64,000 bases of DNA from Candidatus Nitrosotenuis cloacae (GTDB taxonomy: Archaea > Thermoproteota > Nitrososphaeria > Nitrososphaerales > Nitrosopumilaceae). The stretch is taken from positions 1,328,582-1,392,581 of the forward strand of contig NZ_CP011097.1 of assembly GCF_000955905.1 (NCBI RefSeq), given 5' to 3'. Below are positions 8,792 to 18,310 of the stretch, one piece after another. The position numbers and the translations under genes are program-made. Every line of letters begins with the position of its first letter. Position 1 is the stretch's first letter. Below the pieces are notes generated by a model, which had not been told where the DNA came from, did not search any database, and saw nothing but the letters and a program-made list of their open reading frames with translations.

Positions 8792-10117
8792 TTATGAGGT
8801 TGTTTTACCTATTAATGTCATATAAAGAGCAACGGCATCGTTTTCATCTCTTGAACCCACTATTACTGCCGAGCCTCTTTTCATAAAGCTCACTGACAGG
8901 TCATTGTTTCTCATGGATATTCCCAGATCACCTTGATTTTCTATTTTCAAGTTCATATTATTTGCCAAATTTGTGATTTTTTCAGTGTCGATTTCAAATT
9001 TCTGTGTCGGGGTGATTGAGAAGGTTCTCTTACCTCTATTTCTACCACACAGTTCTTCGATTATCAGGTCTTGTTTTGGTACAGACTCGTGTTTGCCAGT
9101 CCCACACACAGTACACTCGTCTACTCGAAATGTTTTAGTCATGACAAAATCTAGATTTTCAAGATCCACGTGTAGTATTTTATCTGAAAGACTTGGAGTT
9201 TTGCCAAGAATTATTTTGACTGCTTCAGCTACCTCAATTCCTCCAATTATGGAAAGAATTGATGGGTGTACGCCTTCAATGCTGCATGTTGGCATTGAGT
9301 CCTCATCCAATTCTGGAAACATGCACGAATAGCATGCACTCTTGCCGGGCAGAATTGTGAATGCCTGGCCAGATACACCTACTGCCGCACCAGTCACAAA
9401 CGGAATGTTTTTTTCAATACATGCCTTGTTTAGCGCATATCTTGCATTGACGCTATCTAATGCATCAATCACAACATCACATCCTTCTATGGCATCAAGT
9501 GCAGTGTAATCATTTATCGATATAGGTAGAGATTCAATTTCAACGTCCGGATTGAGTTTTTTGAGTTTTTTTGCTGCTACTTCTACTTTGATCTGGCCAA
9601 CATCAGATTCATCAAACATTGTTTGTCTGTGTAGGTTTGATAGCTCTATTACATCTCTATCGATAATACGCAGTTTACCAACACCCATTGCAGCCAGTCT
9701 CGTTGTGATTGGATTTCCAAGGCCGCCCACCCCAACTACACATATTTTTGCAGTCCTGAGATTAAGCTGTCCCTGATATCCAATTTCCTCTAACATTATT
9801 TGCCTTGAATATCTATCAATGTCCTTACTAGACAATTCAGAGCCTCCAGCCACTGCCGGTAAAATATAGATCTCATCACCATCTTTGAGTTCAGTATTCA
9901 TTCCGCCGGAAAATCTTGCGTTTTTTCCGTTCACATAGATGTTTATCAGAGAACGCGGTGTCCCGTCATCGTTTAACACCCTACGCTTAAAGTCATCACC
10001 CATATTCTCAGACACTTTGTTAAATGATTCTAAAAGTGAACCAGCTGTGATTTGGAGTTTTTTTTCTCCGCCACCTTTGTTTAAGACCGACGGTATGGTG
10101 AAGGTAATATTTGGCAA
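8792..10117 (-). CDS. MoaD/ThiS-like ubiquitin fold fused to an E1-like adenylyltransferase (MoeB/ThiF/HesA family)
   Basis: This 441-residue protein joins two partners that are normally separate. Residues 1-92 are a MoaD/ThiS-like beta-grasp domain ending in the diglycine of ILPAVAGG. Residues ~95-360 are an E1-like adenylyltransferase: RYSRQI, the nucleotide loop GVGGLGNP, DxD-like IIDRDVIELSNLHRQ, the MPTCSIEG cysteine, and zinc pairs CYSC and CTVC. A C-terminal extension of ~75 residues is unassigned. MoeB-type enzymes adenylate the sulfur-carrier C-terminus for molybdopterin, thiamine or tRNA thiolation. Here the diglycine is internal and cannot be activated unless the chain is cleaved. 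Start is TTG at 10117, abutting the TAA of thrC (TAATTG). Confidence 0.88.
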   Translation of the reverse strand: MPNITFTIPSVLNKGGGEKKLQITAGSLLESFNKVSENMGDDFKRRVLNDDGTPRSLINIYVNGKNARFSGGMNTELKDGDEIYILPAVAGGSELSSKDIDRYSRQIMLEEIGYQGQLNLRTAKICVVGVGGLGNPITTRLAAMGVGKLRIIDRDVIELSNLHRQTMFDESDVGQIKVEVAAKKLKKLNPDVEIESLPISINDYTALDAIEGCDVVIDALDSVNARYALNKACIEKNIPFVTGAAVGVSGQAFTILPGKSACYSCMFPELDEDSMPTCSIEGVHPSILSIIGGIEVAEAVKIILGKTPSLSDKILHVDLENLDFVMTKTFRVDECTVCGTGKHESVPKQDLIIEELCGRNRGKRTFSITPTQKFEIDTEKITNLANNMNLKIENQGDLGISMRNNDLSVSFMKRGSAVIVGSRDENDAVALYMTLIGKTTS

Positions 10118-11332
10118 TTATTTCACCACTGCCGCAATCTTTGCAACATCTGCCGACATTACTTCTGGTTTTGCCAAGACTTCCATGATAGATTCAGTGG
10201 TTTTAAGGCCATTTCCTGTCACATAGCAAACCGTGGTATCGTTTTTGTCAATTTTTCCATCATCGATCATTTTCTTAAGTACTGCTACAGAAACACCGCC
10301 TGCCGGCTCTGTGAAAATCCCCTCTGTTTGTGCAAGGAGCAATATGGCGTCAAGAATTTCTTTGTTGTTTGACTCTTCCGCATATCCGTTGTATTGTTTT
10401 AGTCGTTTTAGCACATAACGCCCATCTCCCGGATCTCCTATTGCAAGACTTTTTGCTATAGTATTCGGATTTTCAACCGGAGTTACTTCGCTCATGTTAT
10501 TTTTGAATGCATTAACTACAGGTGCACATCCATGAGGTTGTGCTGCAATCATGTGCATATTAGATACAGAACTCAATAATGAAACATTTTGTAATTCTTC
10601 AAATCCTTTGCATATGGCATTAAGCATTGCACCGCTTCCTACTGGGACTATGAGTTGATCAGGAACTTGCCAGTCGAGCTGTTCTGCAACCTCATACGCC
10701 AAGGTTTTTGATCCTTCCACATAATACGATCGCATGTTGATGTTGACAATTCCTATACCTTTGCTGTCACCTATTTGTGCAGCAATTCTATTTGCGTCAT
10801 CATATGTTCCATCGACTGCAATGAATTTGCATCCATATGCGAGTGCTTGAGCTATCTTTGCATGCTCAATATCACCTGGAGCAAAAACATAACATGGAAA
10901 CCCACCTTTTGCGGCATGAGCAGCAGTAGCAGATGCAAGGTTTCCAGTAGATGCACATCCAACTGCAGATAATCCAAATTCTTTTGCTTTAGATACTGCG
11001 ATTCCAGCAGGTCTGTCCTTGAATGAGAAAGTTGGATTTACAGAGTCATTTTTTATGTATAAATTGTTAAGGCCTAGCTTCCTTCCGAGCTTCTCGGCCC
11101 TAATTAAAGGAGTCATACCAGCATGAATGCTCACAATATTTGATTTGTCCTGAATCGGTAAGAGTTCAAAATACCGCCAGTACGTATGTTCCCTTCCAGA
11201 GAAAGTGTTTTTAGAAATGTTAGGAAAGTCATATTTAACATCCAGAGGGCCAAAACATTCTTCACAAATGTACTTGAATGTTGATTCGTATTCTTTTTTG
11301 CATTCTCTGCATTGGAGTGATATTTTCCGCAT
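10118..11332 (-). CDS. thrC: Threonine synthase
   Basis: This 404-residue PLP enzyme converts O-phosphohomoserine to threonine. An N-terminal zinc-ribbon pair (CRECKKEYES, ICEECFGPLD) is typical of archaeal threonine synthases. The PLP lysine is in NPTFSFKDRPAG near residue 110, followed by the Gly/Ser-rich ASTGNLASATAAHAA phosphate region and the late IVPVGSGAML and YVTGNG loops. Length fits the family. It is first in a two-gene minus-strand unit with the MoaD-E1 fusion. asd, which supplies aspartate semialdehyde for the same pathway, is at 42.4 kb. Confidence 0.95.
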   Translation of the reverse strand: MRKISLQCRECKKEYESTFKYICEECFGPLDVKYDFPNISKNTFSGREHTYWRYFELLPIQDKSNIVSIHAGMTPLIRAEKLGRKLGLNNLYIKNDSVNPTFSFKDRPAGIAVSKAKEFGLSAVGCASTGNLASATAAHAAKGGFPCYVFAPGDIEHAKIAQALAYGCKFIAVDGTYDDANRIAAQIGDSKGIGIVNINMRSYYVEGSKTLAYEVAEQLDWQVPDQLIVPVGSGAMLNAICKGFEELQNVSLLSSVSNMHMIAAQPHGCAPVVNAFKNNMSEVTPVENPNTIAKSLAIGDPGDGRYVLKRLKQYNGYAEESNNKEILDAILLLAQTEGIFTEPAGGVSVAVLKKMIDDGKIDKNDTTVCYVTGNGLKTTESIMEVLAKPEVMSADVAKIAAVVK

Positions 11333-11493
11333 AAGAAAAACCGAGTAAATTATCTAGTTAAAATGTCCTAATATCAAGTTTAGTGACGCTTAATTTATAG
11401 GGTTAAAAATTTAAGTAAAAAACACCGCGATTACGGCTACACAGCAGTCATGCACAAGGTTTTTACCTAATTTTTAATCCACACTCAGAAAAG

Positions 11494-11964
11494 TTGAAAG
11501 GAAAAATAATTGCGTTGGCAATAGTTTGTGTAATAATCGCATCAGTCATAATAGCAATAACATATGTTGGGCCAATAGATATTTCCACGCCAAAGGTAGA
11601 AGATGAGTTTAAGAACTGGAATAGATCCGGCCCGTTTGCAATAGATAAATTCGAGTATAGAGTCGGAGACAGCATATTCATAACAGTAAATGGTTTAACT
11701 CCAAACGATATCGGTAGTGCAATATTTGTATTGCCAAATGGTACAACTAAATACATCTCAATTCCGTTTGATGGCTCAAAAAAAGAAGGATTCAATCAGT
11801 ACTTCAAACCAGCAGTATCAAAGGCTCGCTTAATTTGTAGTGTAGACGACATAGTTGGTGAATGGACTATCATATTCAGAGAGACGGAATATTCTCCAAT
11901 AAAATTTAGAATGCTCAATGAAACTATCCCAGAAGAGATGGGAAGTTTTCAGAGGGTCTGCTAG
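11494..11964 (+). CDS. Membrane-anchored extracytoplasmic protein of unknown function
   Basis: This 156-residue protein starts at TTG (11494). It has one N-terminal membrane helix ([19 protein letters not shown]) and an extracytoplasmic beta-rich domain with patterns such as [16 protein letters not shown], resembling Ig/CARDB-like domains of other thaumarchaeal surface proteins. One cysteine lies mid-domain and one is at the C-terminus. I do not recognise the family. Its last 4 bases overlap the end of convergent hisI. The 160-bp gap to thrC contains AT-rich stretches around 11388-11415 that may hold its promoter. Confidence 0.75.
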   Translation: MKGKIIALAIVCVIIASVIIAITYVGPIDISTPKVEDEFKNWNRSGPFAIDKFEYRVGDSIFITVNGLTPNDIGSAIFVLPNGTTKYISIPFDGSKKEGFNQYFKPAVSKARLICSVDDIVGEWTIIFRETEYSPIKFRMLNETIPEEMGSFQRVC

Positions 11965-12287
11965 TGTAATTTATTATGAAAACAGACTCGTTCCCCAGTG
12001 TGACATGCAGGTCCTGTCGGCTCCACCAAATAGATTATAGCGTCAGAATCACAATCAACTAGAATTTCTTTGACTTTTTGTACATTGCCAGATTCTTCTC
12101 CTTTCATCCAGAGTTTGCTTCTGGATCTACTCCAAAACCAAGAGTTGCCGGTTTTTTTTGTCAGCGAGAGGGATTCTTTATTCGCATATGCCAATGTAAG
12201 GACTTCTTTTGTGTTTACGTCCTGAACTATAACTGGAATTAATCCATCACTTTTTGTAAAATCCAAGTCATCAATGGTCTTTTTCAC
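11961..12287 (-). CDS. hisI: Phosphoribosyl-AMP cyclohydrolase
   Basis: At 108 residues it carries the full family signature: [37 protein letters not shown], the metal-binding VDCDSDAI and [12 protein letters not shown]. It opens the purine ring of phosphoribosyl-AMP, the third step of histidine synthesis. It contains only the HisI domain; the HisE pyrophosphohydrolase, often fused in bacteria, is absent here and elsewhere in the operon. It is the last gene of the his operon, 23 bp after hisF. Confidence 0.95.
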   Translation of the reverse strand: MKKTIDDLDFTKSDGLIPVIVQDVNTKEVLTLAYANKESLSLTKKTGNSWFWSRSRSKLWMKGEESGNVQKVKEILVDCDSDAIIYLVEPTGPACHTGERVCFHNKLH

Positions 12288-12310
12288 ATTTCTTAGAAGA
12301 CAAGTTTTAC

Positions 12311-13114
12311 TTATAATCGTACATGGGTGTTATTTTCTTTGAGATATTCCTTTACTCTATCCACAGAATGTGTTTCATAGTGAAATATTGATGCAGCTAA
12401 TGCAGCATCAACGTCAGTATTTCTGAAGACATCCAACATGTGACGAGGCTCACCACATCCGCCAGATGCAATTACAGGTATGTTAACAGCATCAACTATT
12501 GCTTTTGTGAGCGTCAAATCATATCCATCCTTTGTTCCGTCTTTGTCTATACTGGTCAGAAGAATCTCGCCCGCTCCCAGAGTTTGGGCTTTTTTTGCCC
12601 AATCTATTGCATCGAGGCCTGTTTCTTTTTTGCCTCCATAGATAAAGACCTCAAACCAAAAACTCTTGGAACCATCAGAGAAGATGTTTTTTCCCTTTGA
12701 GACATTGTAGTTTCTTTTTGCATCTATTGCCACAACCACACATTGTCTTCCAAACAGATCCATTAATTCGGTCAAGATTTGTGGGTTTTTCACTGCGCCA
12801 GTATTGATTGCAACCTTGTCTGCGCCACAAAGTAGTATGTCCCTTGCATGCTGAAGAGTCTTGACACCGCCACCCACAGTAAATGGAATATCAATTACTT
12901 GAGCTACTTTGGATACAAGCGATCTGATTGTTTCTCTCTGTTCTTGAGACGCAGTAATGTCCAAAAAGACAAGCTCGTCAGCACCTTCGTTGCTGTATTT
13001 CTCAGCCAAGAGCACCGGATCACCGGCGTCTTTGATGGATTCGAAATTCAGCCCCTTTACCACTCTGCCATTTGCCACATCGAGGCACGGTATGATTCTC
13101 TTTGTTAGCGTCAT
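12311..13114 (-). CDS. hisF: Imidazole glycerol phosphate synthase, cyclase subunit
   Basis: This 267-residue (beta/alpha)8 barrel has the N-terminal catalytic Asp in [15 protein letters not shown], phosphate-binding VGGGVKT and [11 protein letters not shown], and the second acidic residue in [13 protein letters not shown]. With HisH it converts PRFAR plus ammonia to imidazole glycerol phosphate and AICAR. It overlaps hisA by 4 bp (ATGA-type coupling), so the two are translationally coupled. Confidence 0.96.
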   Translation of the reverse strand: MTLTKRIIPCLDVANGRVVKGLNFESIKDAGDPVLLAEKYSNEGADELVFLDITASQEQRETIRSLVSKVAQVIDIPFTVGGGVKTLQHARDILLCGADKVAINTGAVKNPQILTELMDLFGRQCVVVAIDAKRNYNVSKGKNIFSDGSKSFWFEVFIYGGKKETGLDAIDWAKKAQTLGAGEILLTSIDKDGTKDGYDLTLTKAIVDAVNIPVIASGGCGEPRHMLDVFRNTDVDAALAASIFHYETHSVDRVKEYLKENNTHVRL

Positions 13115-13824
13115 GCTAGTTTTTTTGCCTCCTCGATTGTGATTTTTCCCTCGTATAATGCCTTACCCAATATCACGCCATATGCATTACATTTTTTCAC
13201 ATCAGAAATATCTGATGGTTTAGAGATTCCACCACTGGCAATTACATTTACGTTTTGTGCACATGCAACAACAAGATTTTGAAGATCAGGCCCCTGAAGC
13301 ATTCCATCTCGCGATACATTAGTAATCAAAAATTCTTGGAATTTATTCTTTGAATAATCTCGAATTGCATCGAGTAGGCTGATTCCAGCCTCACTAGTCC
13401 AGCCGTTTATCACAACATTACCATCAACATGATCAGCTGATATCACTAGTCGTTCTTGTCCAAATTTTTCTCCAAGTTTGATTACAATATTTTTTTCTTT
13501 AAATGCCAAGGTACCTAGAACAATCCTATCTGCAAAATCTAGGGCGGTAGCAATTACTGATTCGTCTCTAAGACCGCCCGCAATTTGTATTGGGATGGAT
13601 ATTTCCTTGGTAATTTGTTCAATTAATTTCAGATTAGTACCTAATTGTAATGTGGCATCAAGATCTACAACATGTAACATATCTGCACCTTGTTTTTCCC
13701 ATTTTTTTGCAATTTCCTGCGGATTGTTGCTGTAGACGGTTTTGTTTTCAGGTTTTCCTTGTACAAGTCTTACCACTTGACCATCCATAAGATCAATTGC
13801 AGGAATTATCTTCACTTTTTGCAC
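13111..13824 (-). CDS. hisA: Phosphoribosylformimino-AICAR-phosphate isomerase (ProFAR isomerase)
   Basis: This 237-residue barrel, paralogous to HisF, has [17 protein letters not shown] with the catalytic Asp, the first phosphate site IAGGLRDES and the second [11 protein letters not shown], plus the second catalytic Asp region [10 protein letters not shown]. It isomerises ProFAR to PRFAR. It overlaps hisH by 13 bp and hisF by 4 bp in the operon. Confidence 0.96.
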   Translation of the reverse strand: MQKVKIIPAIDLMDGQVVRLVQGKPENKTVYSNNPQEIAKKWEKQGADMLHVVDLDATLQLGTNLKLIEQITKEISIPIQIAGGLRDESVIATALDFADRIVLGTLAFKEKNIVIKLGEKFGQERLVISADHVDGNVVINGWTSEAGISLLDAIRDYSKNKFQEFLITNVSRDGMLQGPDLQNLVVACAQNVNVIASGGISKPSDISDVKKCNAYGVILGKALYEGKITIEEAKKLA

Positions 13825-14417
13825 TCTCGCAAGAAATTCTTAATCATTAACGAGCCAACTTTACCGGACTTTTCTGGGTGAAATTGAGTCCCATACAGAT
13901 TCCCTTTGCAAACAACGGCTGGAACGTCAATTCCATAATCAGAGTCAGCTATTATCACGTTATGGTTTTTTGGATTCACTCTATACGAGTGAACAAAGTA
14001 AACCCAAGAGTTATCTTTGACTCCATCTAGGAGTGGATTTGATTTTTTGATTCTAAGACTGTTCCATCCCATGTGTGGTATTTTGAACTTGTTTGGTAAC
14101 AGTATCACGTCGCCTTCAATTGCCGCCAGTCCTTTTTCTTTGCCTTCTTCACTTTTTTCAAAAAACATCTCCATTCCAAGACATATTCCAAGAACCGGAA
14201 GTTTGTCTTTTACATAGTCCTGAAACGATACACTAGAATAGTCGCGTATGCTTCGTATTGCAGGATCAAAGTTTCCAACACCAGGCAAGATCAGTCCAGC
14301 GTAATTATTGACATTATCAAAGCTGGTTATGACATCAACATCAGATCCTTGTTTCTCCAGTGCGATTTGTAGGCTGAGTATGTTTCCTGCACCGTAATCA
14401 AATATAGCTAATTTCAT
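13812..14417 (-). CDS. hisH: Imidazole glycerol phosphate synthase, glutamine amidotransferase subunit
   Basis: This 201-residue class I amidotransferase has the nucleophile Cys in VLGICLGMEMFFE and the His/Glu pair in GTQFHPEKSG. IFDYGAGNILSL at the N-terminus is typical. It feeds ammonia from glutamine through the HisF barrel. Its ATG overlaps the stop of hisB by one base. Confidence 0.96.
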   Translation of the reverse strand: MKLAIFDYGAGNILSLQIALEKQGSDVDVITSFDNVNNYAGLILPGVGNFDPAIRSIRDYSSVSFQDYVKDKLPVLGICLGMEMFFEKSEEGKEKGLAAIEGDVILLPNKFKIPHMGWNSLRIKKSNPLLDGVKDNSWVYFVHSYRVNPKNHNVIIADSDYGIDVPAVVCKGNLYGTQFHPEKSGKVGSLMIKNFLRECKK

Positions 14418-15001
14418 TACATTGAACCTTTTGTGCTCGGAATTCCTTTTTGTTTTTTGTCCACACTTGCTGCCATTCTTAGTGCTACAGCTAAGGATTT
14501 GATCGCAGCCTCAATTTTGTGATGATCATTTTCTCCATATCTTACGTTTATGTGAATGCAACTATTCAGGTTCTGAACAAGAGATGCGAAAAAGTGCTCA
14601 ATGTCTTCTTTTGACATTCCTTCTATTTGGGCGCGCTTGATGGACAAATTGATCTTGCCGTACGGACGTCGAACTAGATCAACTGAGGATTCTGCAAGAG
14701 ACTCATCCATTGGTACTGATGAATAGTTGAATCGTACAATTCCAGTTCTGTTTCCCAATGCCTTATCAATTGCGTTACCTATTGCAATTCCAGTATCTTC
14801 AATCAGATGGTGCGTAATTCCATCATTTGATTTTGCCTTGACCACAATATCGAGCATTGCATGTTTCCCAAATGATGTGATTAGGTGATCAAAAAAATCA
14901 ATTCCAGTATTAGTTGATGTCTTTCCACTTCCATCAAGATTTACTTGGACAGTAATCGATGTTTCTTTTGTTTCACGTTTGAGTTTACTTGTTCGAGCCA
15001 C
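14417..15001 (-). CDS. hisB: Imidazoleglycerol-phosphate dehydratase
   Basis: This 194-residue monofunctional HisB has the two metal-binding histidine clusters [12 protein letters not shown] and [27 protein letters not shown] near the N-terminus, and the [16 protein letters not shown] segment. It dehydrates imidazole glycerol phosphate to imidazole acetol phosphate. Unlike the enterobacterial protein it has no fused phosphatase domain, so another gene must supply that step; the HAD gene just upstream is the obvious candidate. Confidence 0.96.
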   Translation of the reverse strand: MARTSKLKRETKETSITVQVNLDGSGKTSTNTGIDFFDHLITSFGKHAMLDIVVKAKSNDGITHHLIEDTGIAIGNAIDKALGNRTGIVRFNYSSVPMDESLAESSVDLVRRPYGKINLSIKRAQIEGMSKEDIEHFFASLVQNLNSCIHINVRYGENDHHKIEAAIKSLAVALRMAASVDKKQKGIPSTKGSM

Positions 15002-15012
15002 AATTACAAAGT

Positions 15013-15990
15013 CTAGTTTGCTAAATTTAATGCCTTTGGAAGCAAATTAATCGATTCAAGTATCAAGTCCGCTTTGTTTTTTTCAAAGAGTTTCTTTTTT
15101 TCAATTGGGTTTGCAGCAGTACCATAAATCCCACAAAAAATCGTTTTTTTACCAAAGTTTTTTGTCTTTTTTGCCATGAGTAAATCCTCCATAGAATCAC
15201 CAACATAGACAACACATTTTGAATTCATGCTGTTAATTGACATAATTAGTGATTTTGGGTTTGGTTTTGCTAATCTTCTTGGTTTGTCTTCAAGAAACAC
15301 CGAGGCAGCAACATTGAATCGATCAAACAATTGATTCAGTGAATACATTGTTGACTGTTTTCCTCTTCCTGTTACAATTGCTATTTTGTTTTGAAATTTA
15401 GCATTTAGCCTTTCCAATAGCTTCTTTGATACAATAACAATGTCATTTTCGATCAGACCTCTTTGAGAGAATGCAGATTGCTTGTTGAATATTTTCTTGT
15501 ATAATTTAGCACCATAAAACATCTGATCAAAAATTTTGTATAATGGATTGGTAGCGTGTGGTCCAGGATAATCTAATTTTTTTCTTATTTCTGTGAGATC
15601 AACACTTAACGTATCGAGGAATTTTTCAATGGATACTATTCCAGTACTATTTGCATTGTTAATCACAACATTGATGAATTTTTGTGGATTTATTCCAAGC
15701 AGATCTGCAGCAACAAGTGAGACAATTGATGCATAGGTTACATCCACTTCATCATTGAATCCTCCGGTTGCTTTGAAACCACTGATTATTGTAGGAGTAA
15801 TTGGAATTGAATTAAGATTTACAAATTGTTTTAACACAAATTTTGTTGTTTGTTTTATTGCCAGATCATATGATTTTGATACATCAATTAGAACTCCATC
15901 ACAATCAAAAACTATTCCATCTGTTTTATCAATTAGATTGATGGTATTTTTTTTGATCAGGATTCCTTTTCCTTTGCTCAGATAAGTCAT
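15013..15990 (-). CDS. HAD-superfamily hydrolase in the his operon; candidate histidinol-phosphatase
   Basis: This 325-residue protein has all HAD motifs: [41 protein letters not shown] and [14 protein letters not shown] long helical cap (residues ~60-190) separates motifs I and II. It resembles a HAD subfamily (remembered as TIGR01548-type, archaea and plants) that tends to sit beside his genes. The operon lacks any recognised histidinol-phosphate phosphatase (no HisN, PHP-type HisJ or HisB-N), and this gene lies between hisC and hisB, sharing a 4-bp overlap with hisC. The phosphatase role is therefore a good inference, unproven from sequence. Confidence 0.85.
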   Translation of the reverse strand: MTYLSKGKGILIKKNTINLIDKTDGIVFDCDGVLIDVSKSYDLAIKQTTKFVLKQFVNLNSIPITPTIISGFKATGGFNDEVDVTYASIVSLVAADLLGINPQKFINVVINNANSTGIVSIEKFLDTLSVDLTEIRKKLDYPGPHATNPLYKIFDQMFYGAKLYKKIFNKQSAFSQRGLIENDIVIVSKKLLERLNAKFQNKIAIVTGRGKQSTMYSLNQLFDRFNVAASVFLEDKPRRLAKPNPKSLIMSINSMNSKCVVYVGDSMEDLLMAKKTKNFGKKTIFCGIYGTAANPIEKKKLFEKNKADLILESINLLPKALNLAN

Positions 15991-17057
15991 TTTAAAAGAT
16001 CACGTATTGCAAGCAGGAATTTGGAATTCATCTCTTTTGTCCCTATGGTCACCCTGAGACATCCATCATGTTTGCCAATCTTTCCTAGCTTACGAATAGA
16101 GATTCCTTGCTCCAAGAGTGCAGTATAGATTCGTTTGTCTGCTCCACGTGCGTCAAATAATACAAAGTTTGCCTTAGAGTCAAAGACATCAAATGCCCCA
16201 CTTTCACGCAATTTTTTGATTATTCTAGTACGCTCGTCTTTGATGATCTTGATTGTTTCGGAGATTTGTCTGATTTTTTGAAGTGCCAGAAATCCAGCCT
16301 CAATTGCTAATGTATTCAGCGGATATGGATATTGGAGTACTCTAGAGAAAACATCAATGAATTTCTTGTTTGATAGAACGTATCCAAGTCGTAGTCCCGC
16401 CAATCCGAAGGATTTTGAAAGTGTTCTAACCACGATTAGGTTTTCATATTTTTTTACTAAACTACTCACAGAATAATCAGAAAATTCTCCATATGCCTCA
16501 TCGACAATTACGAGTCCATCAAACTTTTTTATTAACTGAGCAATTTCTTCTTTTTTAAATTGGAACCCTGTTGGATTGTTTGGGGAATCCAAGTAAAGAA
16601 TGTCCGCCTGCTTGAATTTAGAAAGAAAATTATCTAGACCAAGCGTCATGTCTTTTGTAAAGGGTATCTTTATTGTTGGGATTTGATATAACTTGCACCG
16701 TTCCTCAAAGAAACCAAATGTCGGATTTGATGTGAGTATTTTGGTTTTCTTTGATGCAAAATTTGCAAGGATTATGTCAAGGATTTGATCAGAGCCATTA
16801 CCAATCCCAATCATTTGTTTTGGTAAACCAATATAGTTTGCAAGTGCCTCAATTAATTTATCGGATTTTCCTAGTGGGTATTCACGGACATCAGAGCTTT
16901 TTTGTGCCTCACTGATAAGATCTTGTTGTAGTTGTTTGTTGATGACAAAATTTTCATTAGAATCAAGCTTTATCACATCTTCGTAATATTCAGGCTTTTG
17001 ATATCCTTGTAGTTTTGAGAGATTATCCAGTATTGAGATAAATTGTTTTTTTGTCAT
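15987..17057 (-). CDS. hisC: Histidinol-phosphate aminotransferase
   Basis: This 356-residue fold-type I aminotransferase shows LDSNENFVINKQLQQ, GNGSDQILDIILANF, LDSPNNPTGFQF, the VDEAYGEF Asp/Tyr and the PLP lysine in RTLSKSFGLAGLRLGY. The C-terminal Arg is in CLRVTIGTKEMN. It transaminates imidazole acetol phosphate to histidinol phosphate. It overlaps hisD and the HAD gene by 4 bp each. The paralogue at 41.3-42.3 kb belongs to cobalamin synthesis. Confidence 0.95.
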   Translation of the reverse strand: MTKKQFISILDNLSKLQGYQKPEYYEDVIKLDSNENFVINKQLQQDLISEAQKSSDVREYPLGKSDKLIEALANYIGLPKQMIGIGNGSDQILDIILANFASKKTKILTSNPTFGFFEERCKLYQIPTIKIPFTKDMTLGLDNFLSKFKQADILYLDSPNNPTGFQFKKEEIAQLIKKFDGLVIVDEAYGEFSDYSVSSLVKKYENLIVVRTLSKSFGLAGLRLGYVLSNKKFIDVFSRVLQYPYPLNTLAIEAGFLALQKIRQISETIKIIKDERTRIIKKLRESGAFDVFDSKANFVLFDARGADKRIYTALLEQGISIRKLGKIGKHDGCLRVTIGTKEMNSKFLLAIRDLLK

Positions 17058-18310
17058 AATCTCCCCCGTACTGCATCATAGTGATTTGGCAGATCTTCTG
17101 ATTCTGTTAGAACTTTTAGGTGCTTGTTGATTTGTTTAAGTGCCAATTTAGTTGTCTCTACACTTGTCTGTATCTTTAGAAAATCAAGCACAGATAATGA
17201 TCCACGTGCTCTACCAAATCCATTGGTTGGGAGAATATGATTTGTTCCAAGCAGATAATCACTTGCAGAAGACGGAGTGTCTTGTCCGATTAGTATTAGA
17301 CCTGCAGTTTTGATTTGTTTTGCAATATTGTTTGGGTTTTTTGTGATTATTTGGATGTGCTCAGGTGCAACTTTGTTTGCAAGCAGTATTGCATCAGAAA
17401 CACTCCCTACTGCAATAAATCCATTTTTTTGCAAGCTAGATTGTACTATTTCTTTTCTTGATATGGATGAAATTATTTTTGTTATTTCTGATGCTACTTT
17501 GTTTGCCAGATTTTGTGATGTGGTTATTAGACAACACCTAGTATCAGAGCTGTGTTCTGCTTGAGAGATCAAATCCAATGCCACTAGTTTTGGATTTGCC
17601 GAGTCATCTGCAAGTATCACTAATTCTGTTGGACCTGCAAGCATATCAATTGAAACCACATCAGACACAAGATATTTTGCCATAGTTACAAACGAGCCTC
17701 CGGGTCCTACAATCTTGTCTACTTGTGGAACGATTTTGGTGCCATATGCAAGGGCTGCAATTGCGTGCGCTCCGCCCACTTTGAATATCAGATCAGCACC
17801 GCAAATATCTGCCGCAACCAGAACCATTGGATCAATTTTTCCTTGTTTGTTTGGTGGTGTAACCATGACAATTTTTTCTACGCCGGCTATCTTTGCAGGT
17901 ACAATAGACATTATTGCAGAGCTTGGATATCTAGCAAGGCCTCCAGGAACATAACAGCCCGCACTGCTCAAAGGCACAAACAATTTTGTGATTTTTGTGC
18001 CAGATTCAGTTATTTTGATTTGTTTTAGTTGTTTTTTTAGTGCTGTTTCAGTTTTTACCAATTTGTCTTTTGTCATAGTGATAGCATTGATTTGGTCTTT
18101 TGAGACAAATTTGTAGGCCTCAGATATTTCTTTTTTTGTTACCTGAAGATTTTTTATATCAACACCGTTGAATTTTTTCTCAAATTTTGTGAGAGCAGAA
18201 TCCCCATGCAGATTAACTTGATTAATAATTTCTTGGACTAACTTTGTGCTGTTATTTTTCTCAACTTTTGTTATAGAGAATGCTTTTTTGATTGAAATTA
18301 TTTTCATCAA
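17054..18310 (-). CDS. hisD: Histidinol dehydrogenase
   Basis: This 418-residue zinc enzyme catalyses the last two oxidations, histidinol to histidine. Motifs include VPGGLARYPSSAIMSIVPA, KVGGAHAIAALAYGT, the zinc/substrate segment AGPTELVILAD, SQAEHSSDTRC and APEHIQI. It overlaps hisG by 4 bp at its start and hisC by 4 bp at its end. Confidence 0.96.
   Translation of the reverse strand: MMKIISIKKAFSITKVEKNNSTKLVQEIINQVNLHGDSALTKFEKKFNGVDIKNLQVTKKEISEAYKFVSKDQINAITMTKDKLVKTETALKKQLKQIKITESGTKITKLFVPLSSAGCYVPGGLARYPSSAIMSIVPAKIAGVEKIVMVTPPNKQGKIDPMVLVAADICGADLIFKVGGAHAIAALAYGTKIVPQVDKIVGPGGSFVTMAKYLVSDVVSIDMLAGPTELVILADDSANPKLVALDLISQAEHSSDTRCCLITTSQNLANKVASEITKIISSISRKEIVQSSLQKNGFIAVGSVSDAILLANKVAPEHIQIITKNPNNIAKQIKTAGLILIGQDTPSSASDYLLGTNHILPTNGFGRARGSLSVLDFLKIQTSVETTKLALKQINKHLKVLTESEDLPNHYDAVRGRL

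Noticed and set aside
11463-11795. Minus-strand 110-codon ORF opposite the small membrane protein
   Set aside because: The plus-strand frame has a clear membrane helix and a plausible domain; the antisense frame has no start signal or family.
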